From assembly GCA_033398695.1 (NCBI GenBank), contig CM065803.1, positions 44,073,501 through 44,137,500 on the forward strand: a stretch of 64,000 nt of DNA, given 5' to 3'. Shown here in pieces: positions 9,998-21,645 of this stretch. This DNA comes from Orobanche coerulescens (taxonomy: Eukaryota; Streptophyta; Magnoliopsida; Lamiales; Orobanchaceae). The stretch's first letter is position 1, and each line of letters starts with the position of its first letter. The notes beneath the pieces are model-generated. The model was not told where the DNA came from, ran no database searches, and worked only from the letters and a program-made list of their open reading frames with translations. Position numbers and translations under genes: made by a program.

Positions 9998-12254
9998 GAT
10001 TGCATGTAATTTAGTTGGGCTAATGAACAAACTTGTGACCGCCGCCTCGATGAAGACTCCGCGGATGAAAGAGTCTGCTCTTGTGATTTCTTCTGGATCT
10101 CGGAGGTCTAAGAACAAGAAGAAAAAGACCAAGAAGCAAACTGGACCACAAGTTAAGGACCTTAAGGGTAAGGGCAAGGCCCTGATGGTTCCGAAGAACA
10201 AGAAGAAGAAGGATGCTTGTCTCAAGTGCGGTGAGCTGGGCCACTGGGCTAGAGACTGTCCGATTCTTCATGGCACTTCAGGTACAGAACTTTTAGTTTT
10301 GGAAACAAATTGTTCTGCTACTGTATTTTCTACTTCCTGGATACTGGATTCTGGTGCTAGTTCTCATATTTGTACCGTGAATCAGGATCTGGAACAAAGT
10401 AGGAAGATTGGAGCTGGAGAAGTTATGATCACAGTCGGAAGCGGGCATAGTGTCGAGGCGACCGACATTGGATCACTTCTTTTGGATTTAGAATCCAGCT
10501 TTGTTTTGACTTTAGAAGATGTACTTGTTTTGCCCAAGGGGCACAAAAACATTGTATCCATTCCGGTCATGGACCAAAAAGGCTTTTCATTTTTCATTGG
10601 TGATGGTTCCTGCAAAATTTATTTTAGAAATAAACTAGTGGGTACTGCTACATTGTTGAATGGATTGTATCATCTAAATCTCAGCAACAAAGTAGTTGTG
10701 AATACTATGACTAGAAAACGTGGTAGGGATGAAACCAATCAAGTTTTGAAATGGCATCTTAGACTTGGTCATGTTGGTCAGACCAAGGTTTACAAGATGC
10801 AAAAAGATGGACTTATGGGTCCATTGGGATTAGATCCTTTTCCTACTTGTGAATCTTGCCTTAAAGGCAAAATGACTAAGTCCCCCTTCACAGGGACATT
10901 TGAAAGAGCCGATGATAAACTGGGATTAATCCATACTGACGTATGTGGTGGTTTGGAAGCAGCACGTGACGGATATCAATATTTCATTACATTTACAGAT
11001 GATCATACTAGGTATGGTTTTGTATACGTAATGAAACATAAATCCGAGGCCTTTGAGAAATTCCAGGAATTCAAGGCCCTAGTCGAGAAACAAACTGGTA
11101 ATCATATCAAAGAACTTCGGTCGGACCGAGGTGGCGAGTATATGAGTACGGAGTTTGACGAGTTCCTTAAGGAACATGGAATAGTTTCACAACTAACACC
11201 TCCAGGTACTTCTCAGTTAAATGGTGTGTCCGAAAGAAGGAACCGGACCTTGTTAAACATGGTCCGTTCCATGCTGGGCTATACTGACTTACCAATTTAC
11301 CTATGGGGGTATGCACTCCTGACTGCCGCTTATATCTTAAACAGATGTCCTTCCAAATCCATTCCTAAAACTCCACATGAGATGTGGGAGGGAAGGAAAC
11401 CAAGTCTTAATCATATTAGGATTTGGGGATGTCCCGCCTATGTCAAGAAGACTAAGGTGGAAAAGTTGGAAGCTAGGTCTGCGAAGGGACGTTTCATTGG
11501 ATTCCCGTCTGGGACGATGGGATATCTATTCTACATGCCCGAAGATCGAAAGATCGTTGTTGCTTTACAAGCACACTTCCTGGAAGATGAGTTCATTCAC
11601 GAAGGCGGAGCAGGTAGAAGTATTTCTTTAGAAGAATACAAGGAAACTCCTCGGGAGACACCTGTGCAAGAAACTGGAACAGAACTTTCTGAAACACAAG
11701 TACAACTACCTAGTAGGTATAGTAGGGTGTCTCATTTACCTGAAAGGTATGGGCTTGTGCACTTGGAGGAGCTGGATCTCCATGAGGTTCCAAGTGATAG
11801 CCAAGAGACCGACCCGACGGCCTATGACCAAGCGATGGTGGATGTAGACTCCGCGAAATGGCGTGAAGCTGTGGAAGCTGAGATAGACTCGATGCATGTC
11901 AATCAGGTCTGGACTCTAGTAGACCACCCCAAGGGCATAGTGCCTATTGGGAACAAGCGGATCTACAAGAGAAATACTGATAGTGATGGCAAGGTTGATG
12001 CCTATAAGGCCAGGCTTGTGGCAAAGGGTTATACCCAGAAGGAAGGGATCGATAACCACGATACCTTCTCGCCCGTAGCCATGATCAAGTCTATTCGCAT
12101 GATGCTTGCTATAGCTGCCTACCACGATTATGAGATATGGAAAATGGACGTAAAGACGGCTTTCCTTAATGGATTCCTCGAGGAGGAAATCTATATTGAG
12201 CAGCCTAAAGGCTTTGTGTCCGAAGTCGATATTCAGAAAGTGTGCAAGCTTTAG
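9900..12254 (+). pseudogene. Copia-1 gag end, protease, integrase and RT N-terminus
   Basis: A 784-residue open frame. In order: a lysine-rich stretch and a zinc knuckle CLKCGELGHWARDC; protease with WILDSGASSHIC; integrase zinc domain (WHLRLGHVG then CESCLKGK); integrase core with [18 protein letters not shown] and GVSERRNRT, so D,D,E is intact; then the start of RT (YKARLVAKGYTQKEG, MDVKTAFLNGFLEEEIY). It ends at TAG 12252-12254 in the position of a Gln codon before SIYGLKQA, consistent with CAG to TAG. The first 15-20 residues before 9950 are out of the native frame. Gene order protease-integrase-RT identifies Ty1/copia. Confidence 0.9.
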
Positions 12255-13388
12255 TGTTCCATTTATGGACTGAAGCAAGCATCGAGTAGTTGGAACCTTC
12301 GTTTTGACGAGGCGGTCAAAGAGTTTGACTTCGTGCAAAATGAAGAGGAACCTTGTGTATACAAGAGGGTTAGTGGGAGCAAGATCGCATTCCTAGTACT
12401 ATATGTGGATGATATTCTACTAATAGGAAATGATGTGGGAATGCGCAGTTCTGTAAAAGCTTGGCTTTCGAGTAATTTCACCATGAAAGACTTGGGAGAA
12501 GCAACCGATATTCTTGGAATTCGACTCTACCGGGATAGAGCGAAGAGAACAATAGGCCTTTCCCAAGCCCTCTATATAGATAAGATCTTAAAGCGATTTA
12601 AGATGGATGATTCTAAAAGAGGGTTCCTACCGATGCAACATGGAATAAAACTCTCCTTGAAGATGTGTCCTAAAAGTGAGGAACAATGAAAGGAAATGAG
12701 TAATATACCATATGCTTCGGCTGTGGGTAGCCTTATGTATGCTATGTTGTGTACAAGACCTGACATTACGCATGATGTAAGCGTGATGAGTAGGTTTCAG
12801 GCAAACCCAGGTAGGGAACATTGGACTGCCGTAAAGAATGTTCTCAAGTACTTGAGAATGACTAGAGATATGGTTCTGATGTATGGCGGTGGAGAATTGG
12901 ATGTGGTGGGATTCACTGATTCGGACTTCCAAGGACTGAAGGACGACTCGATGTCTACTTCTGGATACATATTTACTCTTAATGGAGGAGCAGTATCTTA
13001 GCATAGTGCCAAGAAAAGCGCGACTGCTGATTCCACCTGTCAGGCTGAGTATCAAGCAGCCTCGGAGGCTTCCAAGGAAGGGTTCTGGATTAAGAAGTTT
13101 TTGGGAGAACTTCAAGTGATACCATGTGCTGAGCTGCCTGTTCCACTGTACTGCGAAAACGACGGAGCTGTAGCACAGGCCAAGGAGCCGAGGTTTCACA
13201 ATAGCACCAAACATATTGAGAGGAAGTATCATCTCGTACGAGAATTTGTTCGCAAGGGATACATTGTGCTGCAGAGAGTAGACTCGGCCGACAACGTCAC
13301 CGATCCACTGACCAAGCCACTTTCTCAGACTAGCTTGGAGCGTCATCTGGAGAACATGGGTATTCGATACCATAGTGTGTGGCATTGA
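12255..13388 (+). pseudogene. Copia-1 RT C-terminus and RNase H
   Basis: Same frame as the preceding segment, broken by TGA 12687-12689 and TAG 12999-13001. It holds SIYGLKQA, the RT catalytic box LYVDDILLIGND, the CTRPDITHDVS segment and RNase H motifs GFTDSDFQG, then a Glu-containing CQAEYQAASEA and FHNSTKHIERKYH. The TAG at 12999 stands where a Trp is expected (GGAVSW), consistent with TGG to TAG. The natural end is TGA 13386-13388, and the purine tract follows within a few bases. Confidence 0.88.
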
Positions 13389-13390
13389 GT

Positions 13391-13403
13391 GCAAGTGGGA
13401 GAT
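13391..13403 (+). other. Copia-1 polypurine tract
   Basis: GCAAGTGGGAGAT directly precedes the 3' LTR start and follows the RNase H stop by two bases. It is the usual plus-strand primer in copia elements of this type. Confidence 0.8.
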
Positions 13404-15361
13404 TGTTAGGATTATGCCCTCGAATGCCACTCAGAGGATGATTGAGTGAGGGCATTGTACTTGTTATTATGTAAATCATCAATATAAGGCAATGGATGTT
13501 TCTTTATTTACTGGTAGTTACTGGGATTCCTAACTCGTAAATATACATGTAGAAACTAGTTCGTATATTTGAGAGCAAAACGTTCCACTCCTTATTGGAT
13601 AAGGGGGTTGGCACTGGAAAGGTTTATAGCTCAAATACTTAATCGTTCGCAAGTCGATGAAACTTGACTGGGCGTTAAGTTTATGTGAAGACTTGTATGA
13701 CGTGTTCTTTGACAAGGAGAGTGCCTGTCGAACACTAATGGTTAGTGGGAGCACACGTTATAGGTATGATAATTGGATTAGTATACTCGAACCGACTCAC
13801 CCTCGATTCGTCACATGGATTTCACTCCGGGACAATCAATGATGGAATCGAAAGGTTGTGATAGGTATTCGTGAACCTTCGACTTGAGGATTTAGTAGGG
13901 ATGTGCTTGTGACGTCAAGATTTTCATTAGAGTAGTTCGACCCTATAAACCTAAGGCGGGGTCAACCTCGACGTGCATCTTGATGGGCAAGTAGCAGTCC
14001 CATCAATACCAAGATAGAATTCTTTCTCCTGTTAGTGAACGGGTTATATGTCCAATGCGGTTATTGGCAGATGAGATCATAAGTCTTTGGCCAAAGCATT
14101 GGAGCTAGCTGTATTAGATACACGAGAGCTCGATGATCTCGATTTGCATTAACGCATGCATAGCATCAAGTACAGATGGGGTTTGACTGACCGTGACCCT
14201 ATAACTTGATCGGGACATTTGAAAGAAGGGTTTATACGTATACTGGTATTCACGACAGAATGGTTCTTGAATGATCCCAATCATTCGTTCTCAGTCGGGG
14301 TACAGTGTAGGCCACCAGGCTGGCTAGGTGGTGCTACTACTCTTTGGTTCCTCCCATTGCTGACTGAGACGGACCTACCGAGTCGCGCATTATGATTGAT
14401 GATGGAATGAATCGAGCTTAATCTCTCATTATGAATATTAGATATTAGATATCTAATTTGGGACATTGGATATCTAAATCGATTTATTGGATAAATTGAT
14501 TTACGGCCTAATGGATTAAATAAATTACTGGGTGATTAATTCAATTCGTGAATATAATTATTTCTTGGAGAAATTAATTATGTTATCATGTATTTGATAT
14601 GATTAATTGATTGGATTAATTAATCGATATAAATACATCGGAATGGAATCGGAGTTTATCTGTTTGGACTCTCGGGAGTCCGAAACGAACCGAACTCGTC
14701 CGATTTCTTCTAGAGGCCGCCCCCCACCTTGATTTCTTACCTTGGTCATAGTCTTTTTTTCTTGTTGGAAGACTTGTGACATATGGGATTTCATATCTCT
14801 TATAATAAGGGAAAAAAAGATTTTGTGGGAGACATTATCTTGTGAATGATTTTGAAGACCAAAATAAAAACTCTCTTTCTCTTTTCCTTGTACACACTCA
14901 CGGTAGATTCATTCAAGAGAGAGGGAAGAGAAAACTTTGTTTTGTGTTCATTCACATTTTCTTAGAGAAAAATTATTGAGAGATATATTATACACTTAGA
15001 GTGTAATAATAAAAGCTTCATCACTTGATTCTAGCCGTAACCTTAGAGGTTAATCAAGTGTTGTTATTCCGGTCATTTTTCCGGCGCGTGATAAGTAGAG
15101 ACGCGGTGCTTTCGGTGTTGGATCGTTCAAGGGCTTGGAGCGGACGGATACATAGAGATCAAGCAAAGCTTGGGGAATAGATCAAGAGAAGGTTATCCAT
15201 CTAATCAATGGACTACAAGGGTGAGTTTCTATATCTCTTGTGAATTCAGTTTTAATATTCGTATATACATAGCTCGATCGATCCTCGTAGGGATTCAGAT
15301 CGAATTAATTTTCGTTTTACCGCTTCCGCTGGGCCTTCGTTTTAGGCATCGAATCCCAACA
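13404..15361 (+). repeat. Copia-1 3' LTR
   Basis: 1958 bases from TGTTAGGATT to AATCCCAACA; the ends are inverted repeats with one mismatch. A TATAAATA at 14628-14635 is the likely promoter box. Upstream of it are AT-rich palindromes (TTAGATATCTAA near 14446) but no CpG palindrome array. No partner LTR is in the window. Confidence 0.85.
14628..14635 (+). promoter_or_regulatory. Copia-1 LTR TATA box
   Basis: TATAAATA within the LTR, about 1.2 kb from its start, followed by the R/U5-like part. The call rests on sequence and position only. Confidence 0.5.
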
Positions 15362-16706
15362 CCCGATACCACTTGTCACGGGGTGCGGCTCACTGAGGTT
15401 CAGGCCGTCGTATTCGTGCAGCGGATCACGAATCACCCGTGCGCCTAGGAGACTTCCGAGTCTCCGTCCGGCTACCATCGACGAGATTTCATAGAATACC
15501 AACATTAGAAATTTCATGCAGTGGTCCATTGTGCTGCGTAAAATGCTAGGCACCCGCCTTTCCTTTGCCTCCGACCAACTAAGGGCCGGTATCTCATACC
15601 CTTCAAGGTCAACCCGCAATGGCACTCAGCACTAAGGGTCACTCGCGTGCCCGAAGTGCAATTCCTCGTGCTCGACACTCACTCGGGACTTCCTAGGTGC
15701 AGTACCTTGGCGCCCTTGAGAGTACCTCACCCAAGACGGACAACCTTTTAGATCTTGGCTTAGATTCATGCCATCAATAGATATTTGCCCCTCACGATGT
15801 TTGGGACTACTTCGTATACCGACATATTACCTTCAATCCGCAATGTGGTGTTGTCTCGCAACCACATGTACAAGCCAACAATCCCCCGCAGCATAGCCGG
15901 AACCGATAGCTAATGCTTATGAGTAAGCTCACGAGGTGTATGATTTAGATGAGTGCCTTGATTTCCCAATCGACATAGAGGAAGTGTTATATGGCCGACG
16001 GCATCCCTCCGGTCACACTAGAGCCTCCATGCCAACCTTAAGCCCAACGCAGACCACATAAGTCCTACGCCGCCCTAACGATTTCCAACTCTAGGAATAT
16101 TGCACGCTTGGTGCTCGACAGCACGAGGAAGACTGGCCGCTTGCCCACCATTGCCCATCTAAGGACTGTCCCCCCTATAATAGGCTTAGAAAAATAATGC
16201 CTTGTAAGTGCACTAGACATTGATTCGCCGAGGAAGCACATCGGACGTAACTCCCTCGTACGAACTCCAAATCCTTATCCGCTTGAACCGTAGAGTAGCT
16301 TACAACATTATCTATAAGTTCACAAAGTTTCAGCCCCATCCGATACTCGAGGAGTGAGTAATTGCCTCTACAATATTCTGAAACTACGACAATGCCACTG
16401 CACTGCAGCATCTCGATCCTTCGCATCGTTCGCTACTCAAACGGAACCGTCTAGTTGTGCAACTTGGTGGAGACCTTCCCAACACTCCAAGGAACTCCCC
16501 AATCCAAGCATCCCACGAAACTATTCTTTTAAAGTCCTCTGCTGAACGACTCAATGTCCTGCTCGCGCACGAACACACTCCGGACGCCGACCACTGTCGC
16601 ACGTCCCCAGTCTTATTCGTGTCGCAGGGCAACTATCCAACATAATCCTTTGTAAGTCCGGGGCAATCCCAGGTACTCCGAATAATATGGAAAGCGCCCT
16701 GTAACA
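15362..16706 (-). mobile_element. Element X: 5' LTR plus truncated primer site
   Basis: On the minus strand a 1333-base LTR-like unit runs from 16706 (TGTTACAGGG) to 15374 (CCCCGTGACA). The ends are inverted repeats with two mismatches. Two bases later comes TGGTATCGGG (15362-15371), the first part of a tRNA-Met-type primer site like that of the Tekay elements, after which copia-1 begins. This makes it a 5' LTR cut off just inside the element, not a solo LTR. The base pairs CGAAG (16707-16711) next to its outer end may be its target duplication; the partner would be outside the window. It has no coding sequence that I recognise and no palindrome array. Confidence 0.6.
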
Positions 16707-17081
16707 CGAAGGCTCGAAATTCGACAACAGAAAGTAATTACCCCAAACTTTGGGAAATTACGAAATGGCCCAAAACGTCCGAAATACACGATACACGATC
16801 GAAACACCAAGCCGAAGCTCGCAACATGAATAATAACATTAAATGAACTTACGAGAAACTCGAAACAACAGTTTCGGACGAGATTCGAAAGAATCGAACT
16901 CAAGTACGGAAAAGTCGCTTAAGAACACAAAACTCAACAAAATGATACCGAAACGAACTCGGATGATAAAAAATGCAAAATTAAATATTCTCGGAATGAC
17001 GAAACGGTCATGAGCGAGTCACCAAAACGGACTTCCGCCGAAAAAAGTAAATTACCGAAATCCAAAATTGCGGGTATTACA
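16707..17081 (-). repeat. Tekay-N 3' LTR, first 375 bases only
   Basis: Minus-strand start TGTAATACCCGC at 17081. The segment matches 22940-23314, the start of the 5' LTR, nearly base for base (for example the shared CCCCAAACTTTGGGAAATTACG). Similarity stops at 16707, where element X begins. The remaining 2.3 kb of the LTR would lie beyond X. Confidence 0.88.
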
Positions 17082-17533
17082 TTCTACCCTCCTTAAAAGA
17101 AGTTTCGTCCCGAAACTTAAAACAAGTAGGGAGAAGCAAAATCCCGCCAGGAAAACTCAACGATATTCACAAGAACCGAAAAACGCGTGCCCAACGGCGA
17201 AACATTACAAGCAACGCAAGGGAATATACGGCGTGAAAACACGCCCCACGGCGGCCAACACAACGCCACCGACGATGATTCAAAACAATAACGAGCAATT
17301 AACATCACATCACATGCACACATTTAATCAATGAAACGCACGCGACAACAAGCCGCACCCGACTAAAATGGCTATGCGAAATAAACAAATAGAATATCAC
17401 GATAGAAATCACTCCGATACTCATCAACAAGAAAATGTCCGTCGTCAAAACACAAACAATTCAAGATAACAGAAAACGAGAATACCGGACATTACATTCT
17501 ATCATACTAAAAATAAGTTTCATCCCGAAACTT
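17082..17533 (-). other. Tekay-N duplicated hairpin and LTR-start module
   Basis: Two copies of a hairpin lie here: 17100-17118 (AAGTTTCGGGACGAAACTT on the minus strand) and 17515-17533 (one base different). Each is followed on the minus strand by a purine-rich stretch and then a TGTAAT start. For the first this is TGTAATACCCGC at 17081, the real 3' LTR. For the second it is TGTAATGTCCGG at 17496. The second start is followed by about 380 bases that do not resemble the 3' LTR. This suggests the 3' end of a related element was fused in, or an internal duplication that then diverged. Confidence 0.6.
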
Positions 17534-17763
17534 AAACTAAGGTTATCACAGTGATACGAAACAAAATATAACGACATATAGTAAAATACCATGTTCATGA
17601 CTCCGCGGTCCACTGTCACGCCTCCGTAGGTTCAATAACTATACGGGAACTTATTCAAAACAAAATATCATTTATCAAGTTCCAAACTTAAAAACATTAC
17701 AAAATACATCCCAACACGAGAAACAATCCGCGCAACGAGTACCAAAAACACTATCACTGGACA

Positions 17764-18875
17764 TCACTGGGCCCTCCGGAAGTAGGAATGGAACTCCGGC
17801 CCCTTTATCATCTCGGCAACAATCTCGCAGTACTGAACTCGATGCCCCTCGTGTCCACAATTATAACAAGTCACTAGCGGTTTCTTACAGTGCACGCGTT
17901 CATGGCCTAGAACGTTACAGTTGAAACACCTAGGAGCATTACCAGAACTCAAAGACACGGGCTTGGGTCTTTTGGATTCTCTAGCTGGCCGAGAAGGTCC
18001 CATACTCGGCTGATACGAGGCTTGAGATGTGGGATTCCCAATTCCCTTACTTCCCGATGCGTCATCGGAGATCTTCTGCTTCTACGCTACCGATACGGAC
18101 TCAGTAGACATTATAGCCATCTCAAAAGCCAAGGCTCGATCCTGATAGTCCTTCAAGGTTGTACACATAAAAGGAGCCATACACTGCCAAATCTGAGGTT
18201 TCATACGCATATCGAAATAACGAACCTTATCTGCCTCACTTTTCATCTGATCCCCAATATAACACAGCTGTCGATTATAATCGACTATTGCTTGAGACAC
18301 CGACACGTCTCGGGGCGTAGCCGAGAAAAACTCGACAATACTGCGCTCTTTAACAGGCGGCGGACAATACTCGGCCTCCATAGAAATCTTGAATTCGGCC
18401 CAAGTATCTGCACGATCACTAGGCGCTACGGCCTCCCACTAGTCTGCAGCTTCCCTGTCGAGTATGTATTGAGCAATAGGAACTCTTCTCTCATCGGGGC
18501 AAGCTACAGCATCAAATGTTCTGTCCAACTGGAAGAGCCAGTTCTCCCGGCCTAACGAGTCTGAAGAACCTACGAAACGGGGCGGGTGCATTCTCATCAC
18601 AACTCATAACCACTTAATAGCTCCGTTATCCTCATCCGGAATCCCGACTCGGTGTACGGTCTGATTCATATGCGCCAATGGGTCAGCCACCTGACAAAGG
18701 ATCGTGGCGGCGCCAATGTCAACATTACCTCTGGATGATTGCTGATGATCACCTGATGGGTCATCATGACCGTCCTAGTGAGCTGATTGGCATTCGACAA
18801 CGAGCGAGTCACCCTCTCATGCTCCTGATCACGACCACGACTATGACCACGTCCTCGGGCTCAACCTCTCGGCAT
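17764..18875 (-). pseudogene. Tekay-N gag, degraded
   Basis: Minus-strand gag remains. The probable start is the ATG at 18873-18875 (MPRG, then a TGA, then an Arg/Gly-rich stretch). Next come MRMHPPRFVGSSDSLGRENW and REAAD-stop-WEAVAPSD, where a TAG at 18439-18441 replaces the Trp of the usual DWW motif. The 18082-18381 frame has FFSATPRDVSVSQAI and FDMRMKPQIW; the 17764-18003 frame has two zinc knuckles, CFNCNVLGHERVHC and CYNCGHEGHRVQYC. The same domains in the same order occur in Tekay-A gag. Nothing pol-like follows. Confidence 0.8.
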
Positions 18876-19492
18876 ACTGGACGGACGACCAATCAGAATA
18901 ACACATCCAAACAAACATCACAACGTCGAGATAAGACAATAAATAGCAGCACGCTAAAACATCAACTCCAAGTCATTACACAATTGCACGAACTAACACT
19001 GTAATTTTAGAACTTCATTTAAAAATAATTCACACAGTCACATCAACAGAGATGTTTGGATTTTACCAAATCAAACACGGTCAAAACCACACACGTATCG
19101 TAGGGTCCAAACACTAGCAACAAAAATAAAATATTTCCGGGGTATTATTCAAATGATAAAATTTTAAAATTCTCAAGTTTGAAAAATTTGGTGAAATGAA
19201 ATTTTTGAAAACACTTTTAATACCTCGGTCGTTTAATCAAAACCATGTATCTCATTATCAAATGTTTTGATTGAAGCTATTTGCAAAACAACACGTTGAT
19301 ACTTCAATCTTTTCGCTAGACGATATCGTCAAAATGACCTTATCAATATATCATTATCTTTACTAGCGTTATACAGGGTAACAACATGTTACCATGCCAT
19401 CCATCACGAATATATTAACAGGGATTAAATAATTAGTAAAAGAAGCAGAGATACAACTGTAACAACAAATTACTACTGAGTCAGTCAAAAGT

Positions 19493-19573
19493 TTACGGCC
19501 GTAATAACATGCGGTTTACGGCCGTAACACCTCTGATCTTACGGCCGTAATGGAAAACATCTTACGGACGCAA
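19493..19573. repeat. Tekay-N internal cluster of 23-base-phased palindromes
   Basis: TTACGGCCGTAA at 19493-19504, 19516-19527 and 19539-19550, and a decayed fourth copy (TTACGGACGCAA) at 19562-19573. The step is exactly 23 bases each time. The same palindrome forms the array in the LTR (22535-22783). The cluster lies in the leader, 620 bases upstream of the gag start. Confidence 0.85.
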
Positions 19574-20628
19574 CAACTAGATGCAGGGCTGCAGAATTGT
19601 CACAGCAGCCCCCAACAGGGCTCCGAGAGTTAGGGAACGATACCTAACAATGTATCCCAACATTTATAAAACACTGAAACATTCTCCGGCGAGCACAACA
19701 ACACTACAAACTTATCGCAACCATTTAGCCCCAACACGTGAACATATGAAGTTTAAAATTCTGAAAACCAAAAATCATTTTGCAAAATAAAAAGAAATTT
19801 CCAAAATGCTTTCGTTCATAACAAAAATGATAGTAATATTTTACAACGTCTGAAATAATTCAAAACATATTTTCCAGTTACCGTCTGATGATGTTATTTG
19901 AAAATACACGACCAATTTGTCAAAATTTAACCGATTTTAAAATCTATATAAACCGTGGCTTTAACCGCCCATCAGAATATTTAAACAATAGCAAACGATT
20001 CCCACAAAAATGTTCAAACTCATAAAGTCCTCCAGGAAGAACATTCTAAAACCTACCCATAACGGCATAAACATAACAATCTAAAAACAATCAAACTAAA
20101 AATCACATGCCCAAACGACAAATAGGATCGGCAATCCAATTGAATACATCTGCCAGCATCAGGTTTAAACATACAACAAAACCATTCCTCGGAGTTTCTC
20201 ACGAACTCAATCGTCGATACCTTATTTGAAACCCATCAAGGTTCTCAATTTTTCACACCATACCCCCTCATACGGTGGTTCAAAGGTAAAACAACAATAC
20301 ACCCAGTTTTTATACATATACTATGTGTCACAAGTATTATATACAACTATATTACACAACACCGTGTAAATAAAAGTATGCACCGCAATTAACTCACTAA
20401 GATAAAATCATGATACACGGGTACCTCGTATATAAGAGGAGTCTTACGTCCACAGGTCGCACAGAGGTGACGGTTGCCCACGATATTAATCTCATCCGAC
20501 AACATATCCGACACGTTGTGACTACGCACTACTCAAATGGTCACCTAACGACTCGAACGACAAGACAACACATTACTCGACAAATCACGACTCGACTCGA
20601 CCCGACAGCCTAGGTTTTCGCAACCTAA

Positions 20629-20640
20629 GCTCTGATACCA
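20629..20640 (-). other. Tekay-N primer binding site, tRNA-Met type
   Basis: Minus-strand TGGTATCAGAGC, four bases after the LTR end GGGTGTTACA. It is the common plant tRNA-Met primer site. Confidence 0.88.
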
Positions 20641-21390
20641 TAAATGTAACACCCCTAAAACCGTATGGAAATATTACACGCCGTAGACCCTTTCCACAAG
20701 GATCTACCAGGCTAAACATCCATAAACAACCAAATGCTTGCCCGGCCAGGGTCAAACAATATAATAATACAGACCGTTAAGGTCACTTACACATGAATAC
20801 ACAGACCGATGAGGTCACACAACTCCATCAACAGAACTGACTAAAACAACATTACCCACACACGGGTCGAAACACAATACAGCAGAAGACTGAAATCAAC
20901 TCTGACAACACTACAAGAATCAAAACATCTCTCAACTCTTGATTAGTATCGCAGCTCGTCATCCACTTGTGCCAATCCTGTGACTGCTCCCCCGAACCTG
21001 CATGTACCTGGACGCAAAACAGACATCCACCCCCCGATTACTCGGGGGTTAGTAAAACTCCACTGTTTTACTAGTGCAAGTATAATACGATACGAAATGC
21101 AACAAGTAAATAGCAACTACGAATTTAATACGGAAATAAATTGTCAAATGTTCCCGAGAAGTTTTAAAATTTCGAACTCAAGCAAGAGATATTTGAAAAG
21201 GAACTCATCCTCTCGGGGATTTTTGAAGTAGAAATTCTTTTAGACCTCGAGTCCCAATTTACAAAACCTTTTCGTAAACATTAGGGCCTCAGCCCGATTC
21301 TCGTTTCAAAACACACTAGATAAGATGTCATTATGAGTCCGAGACCCATATATAAAATGTTATCCAAACAATCACTGTTATTCAATCATT

Positions 21391-21645
21391 GTTCGTACAC
21401 ATCATGTACCGAACTCCGGAGGCCTCGACGGACCTTATCCTGGCCACACGCACTATTCGTACACATCATGTACCGAACTCTGGAAGCCTCGACGGACCCT
21501 ACCCGGCCACAAACGTAGTTTGTACACATCATGTACCGAACTCCAGAGGTCTCGTCAGACCTTACCTGAATCACACACCTTTGTTCGTACACATCATGTA
21601 CCGAACTCCAGAGGCCTCGTCAGGCCTTACCTGGAACACACACAC
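21391..21645. repeat. Tandem repeat, four units of about 64 bases
   Basis: Units begin at GTACACATCATGTACCGAAC at 21395, 21459, 21522 and 21587, giving steps of 64, 63 and 65. They lie downstream of the TATA box in the transcribed part of the LTR. Each holds the short palindrome GTACACATCATGTAC. Tekay-A has a comparable but unrelated three-unit repeat in the same place. Confidence 0.88.

Larger units (their letters stand above)
8188..15361 (+). mobile_element. Copia-1: Angela/BARE-like Ty1/copia element, 5' LTR outside window
   Basis: Plus-strand element with leader, gag, protease, integrase, RT, RNase H, purine tract and a 1958-base 3' LTR. The LTR start TGTTAGGATTATGCCC and the preceding GTGCAAGTGGGAGA resemble BARE/Angela elements, as does the long leader; the lineage call is from memory of those features. 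No sequence matching the 3' LTR is found in 8188-9460, so the 5' LTR is missing from the window. The simplest reading is that Athila-1 inserted into the leader and the rest lies left of base 1. Coding frames carry one frameshift (near 9950) and three in-frame stops. Confidence 0.85.
18876..20644 (-). other. Tekay-N leader, non-coding
   Basis: The region between the 5' LTR and gag is AT rich and shows no ORF of note. It contains the tRNA-Met-type primer site at its right end and a cluster of TTACGGCCGTAA palindromes (listed separately). Other parts hold nothing I recognise. Confidence 0.55.

Noticed and set aside
15374..16706. Solo LTR
   Set aside because: A primer-site start follows it, and no matching flanking duplication is seen; better read as a 5' LTR cut by copia-1.
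17117..17334. Short frames on both strands between the two Tekay-N hairpins
   Set aside because: Below 90 codons, overlapping on opposite strands, and no recognisable motif.
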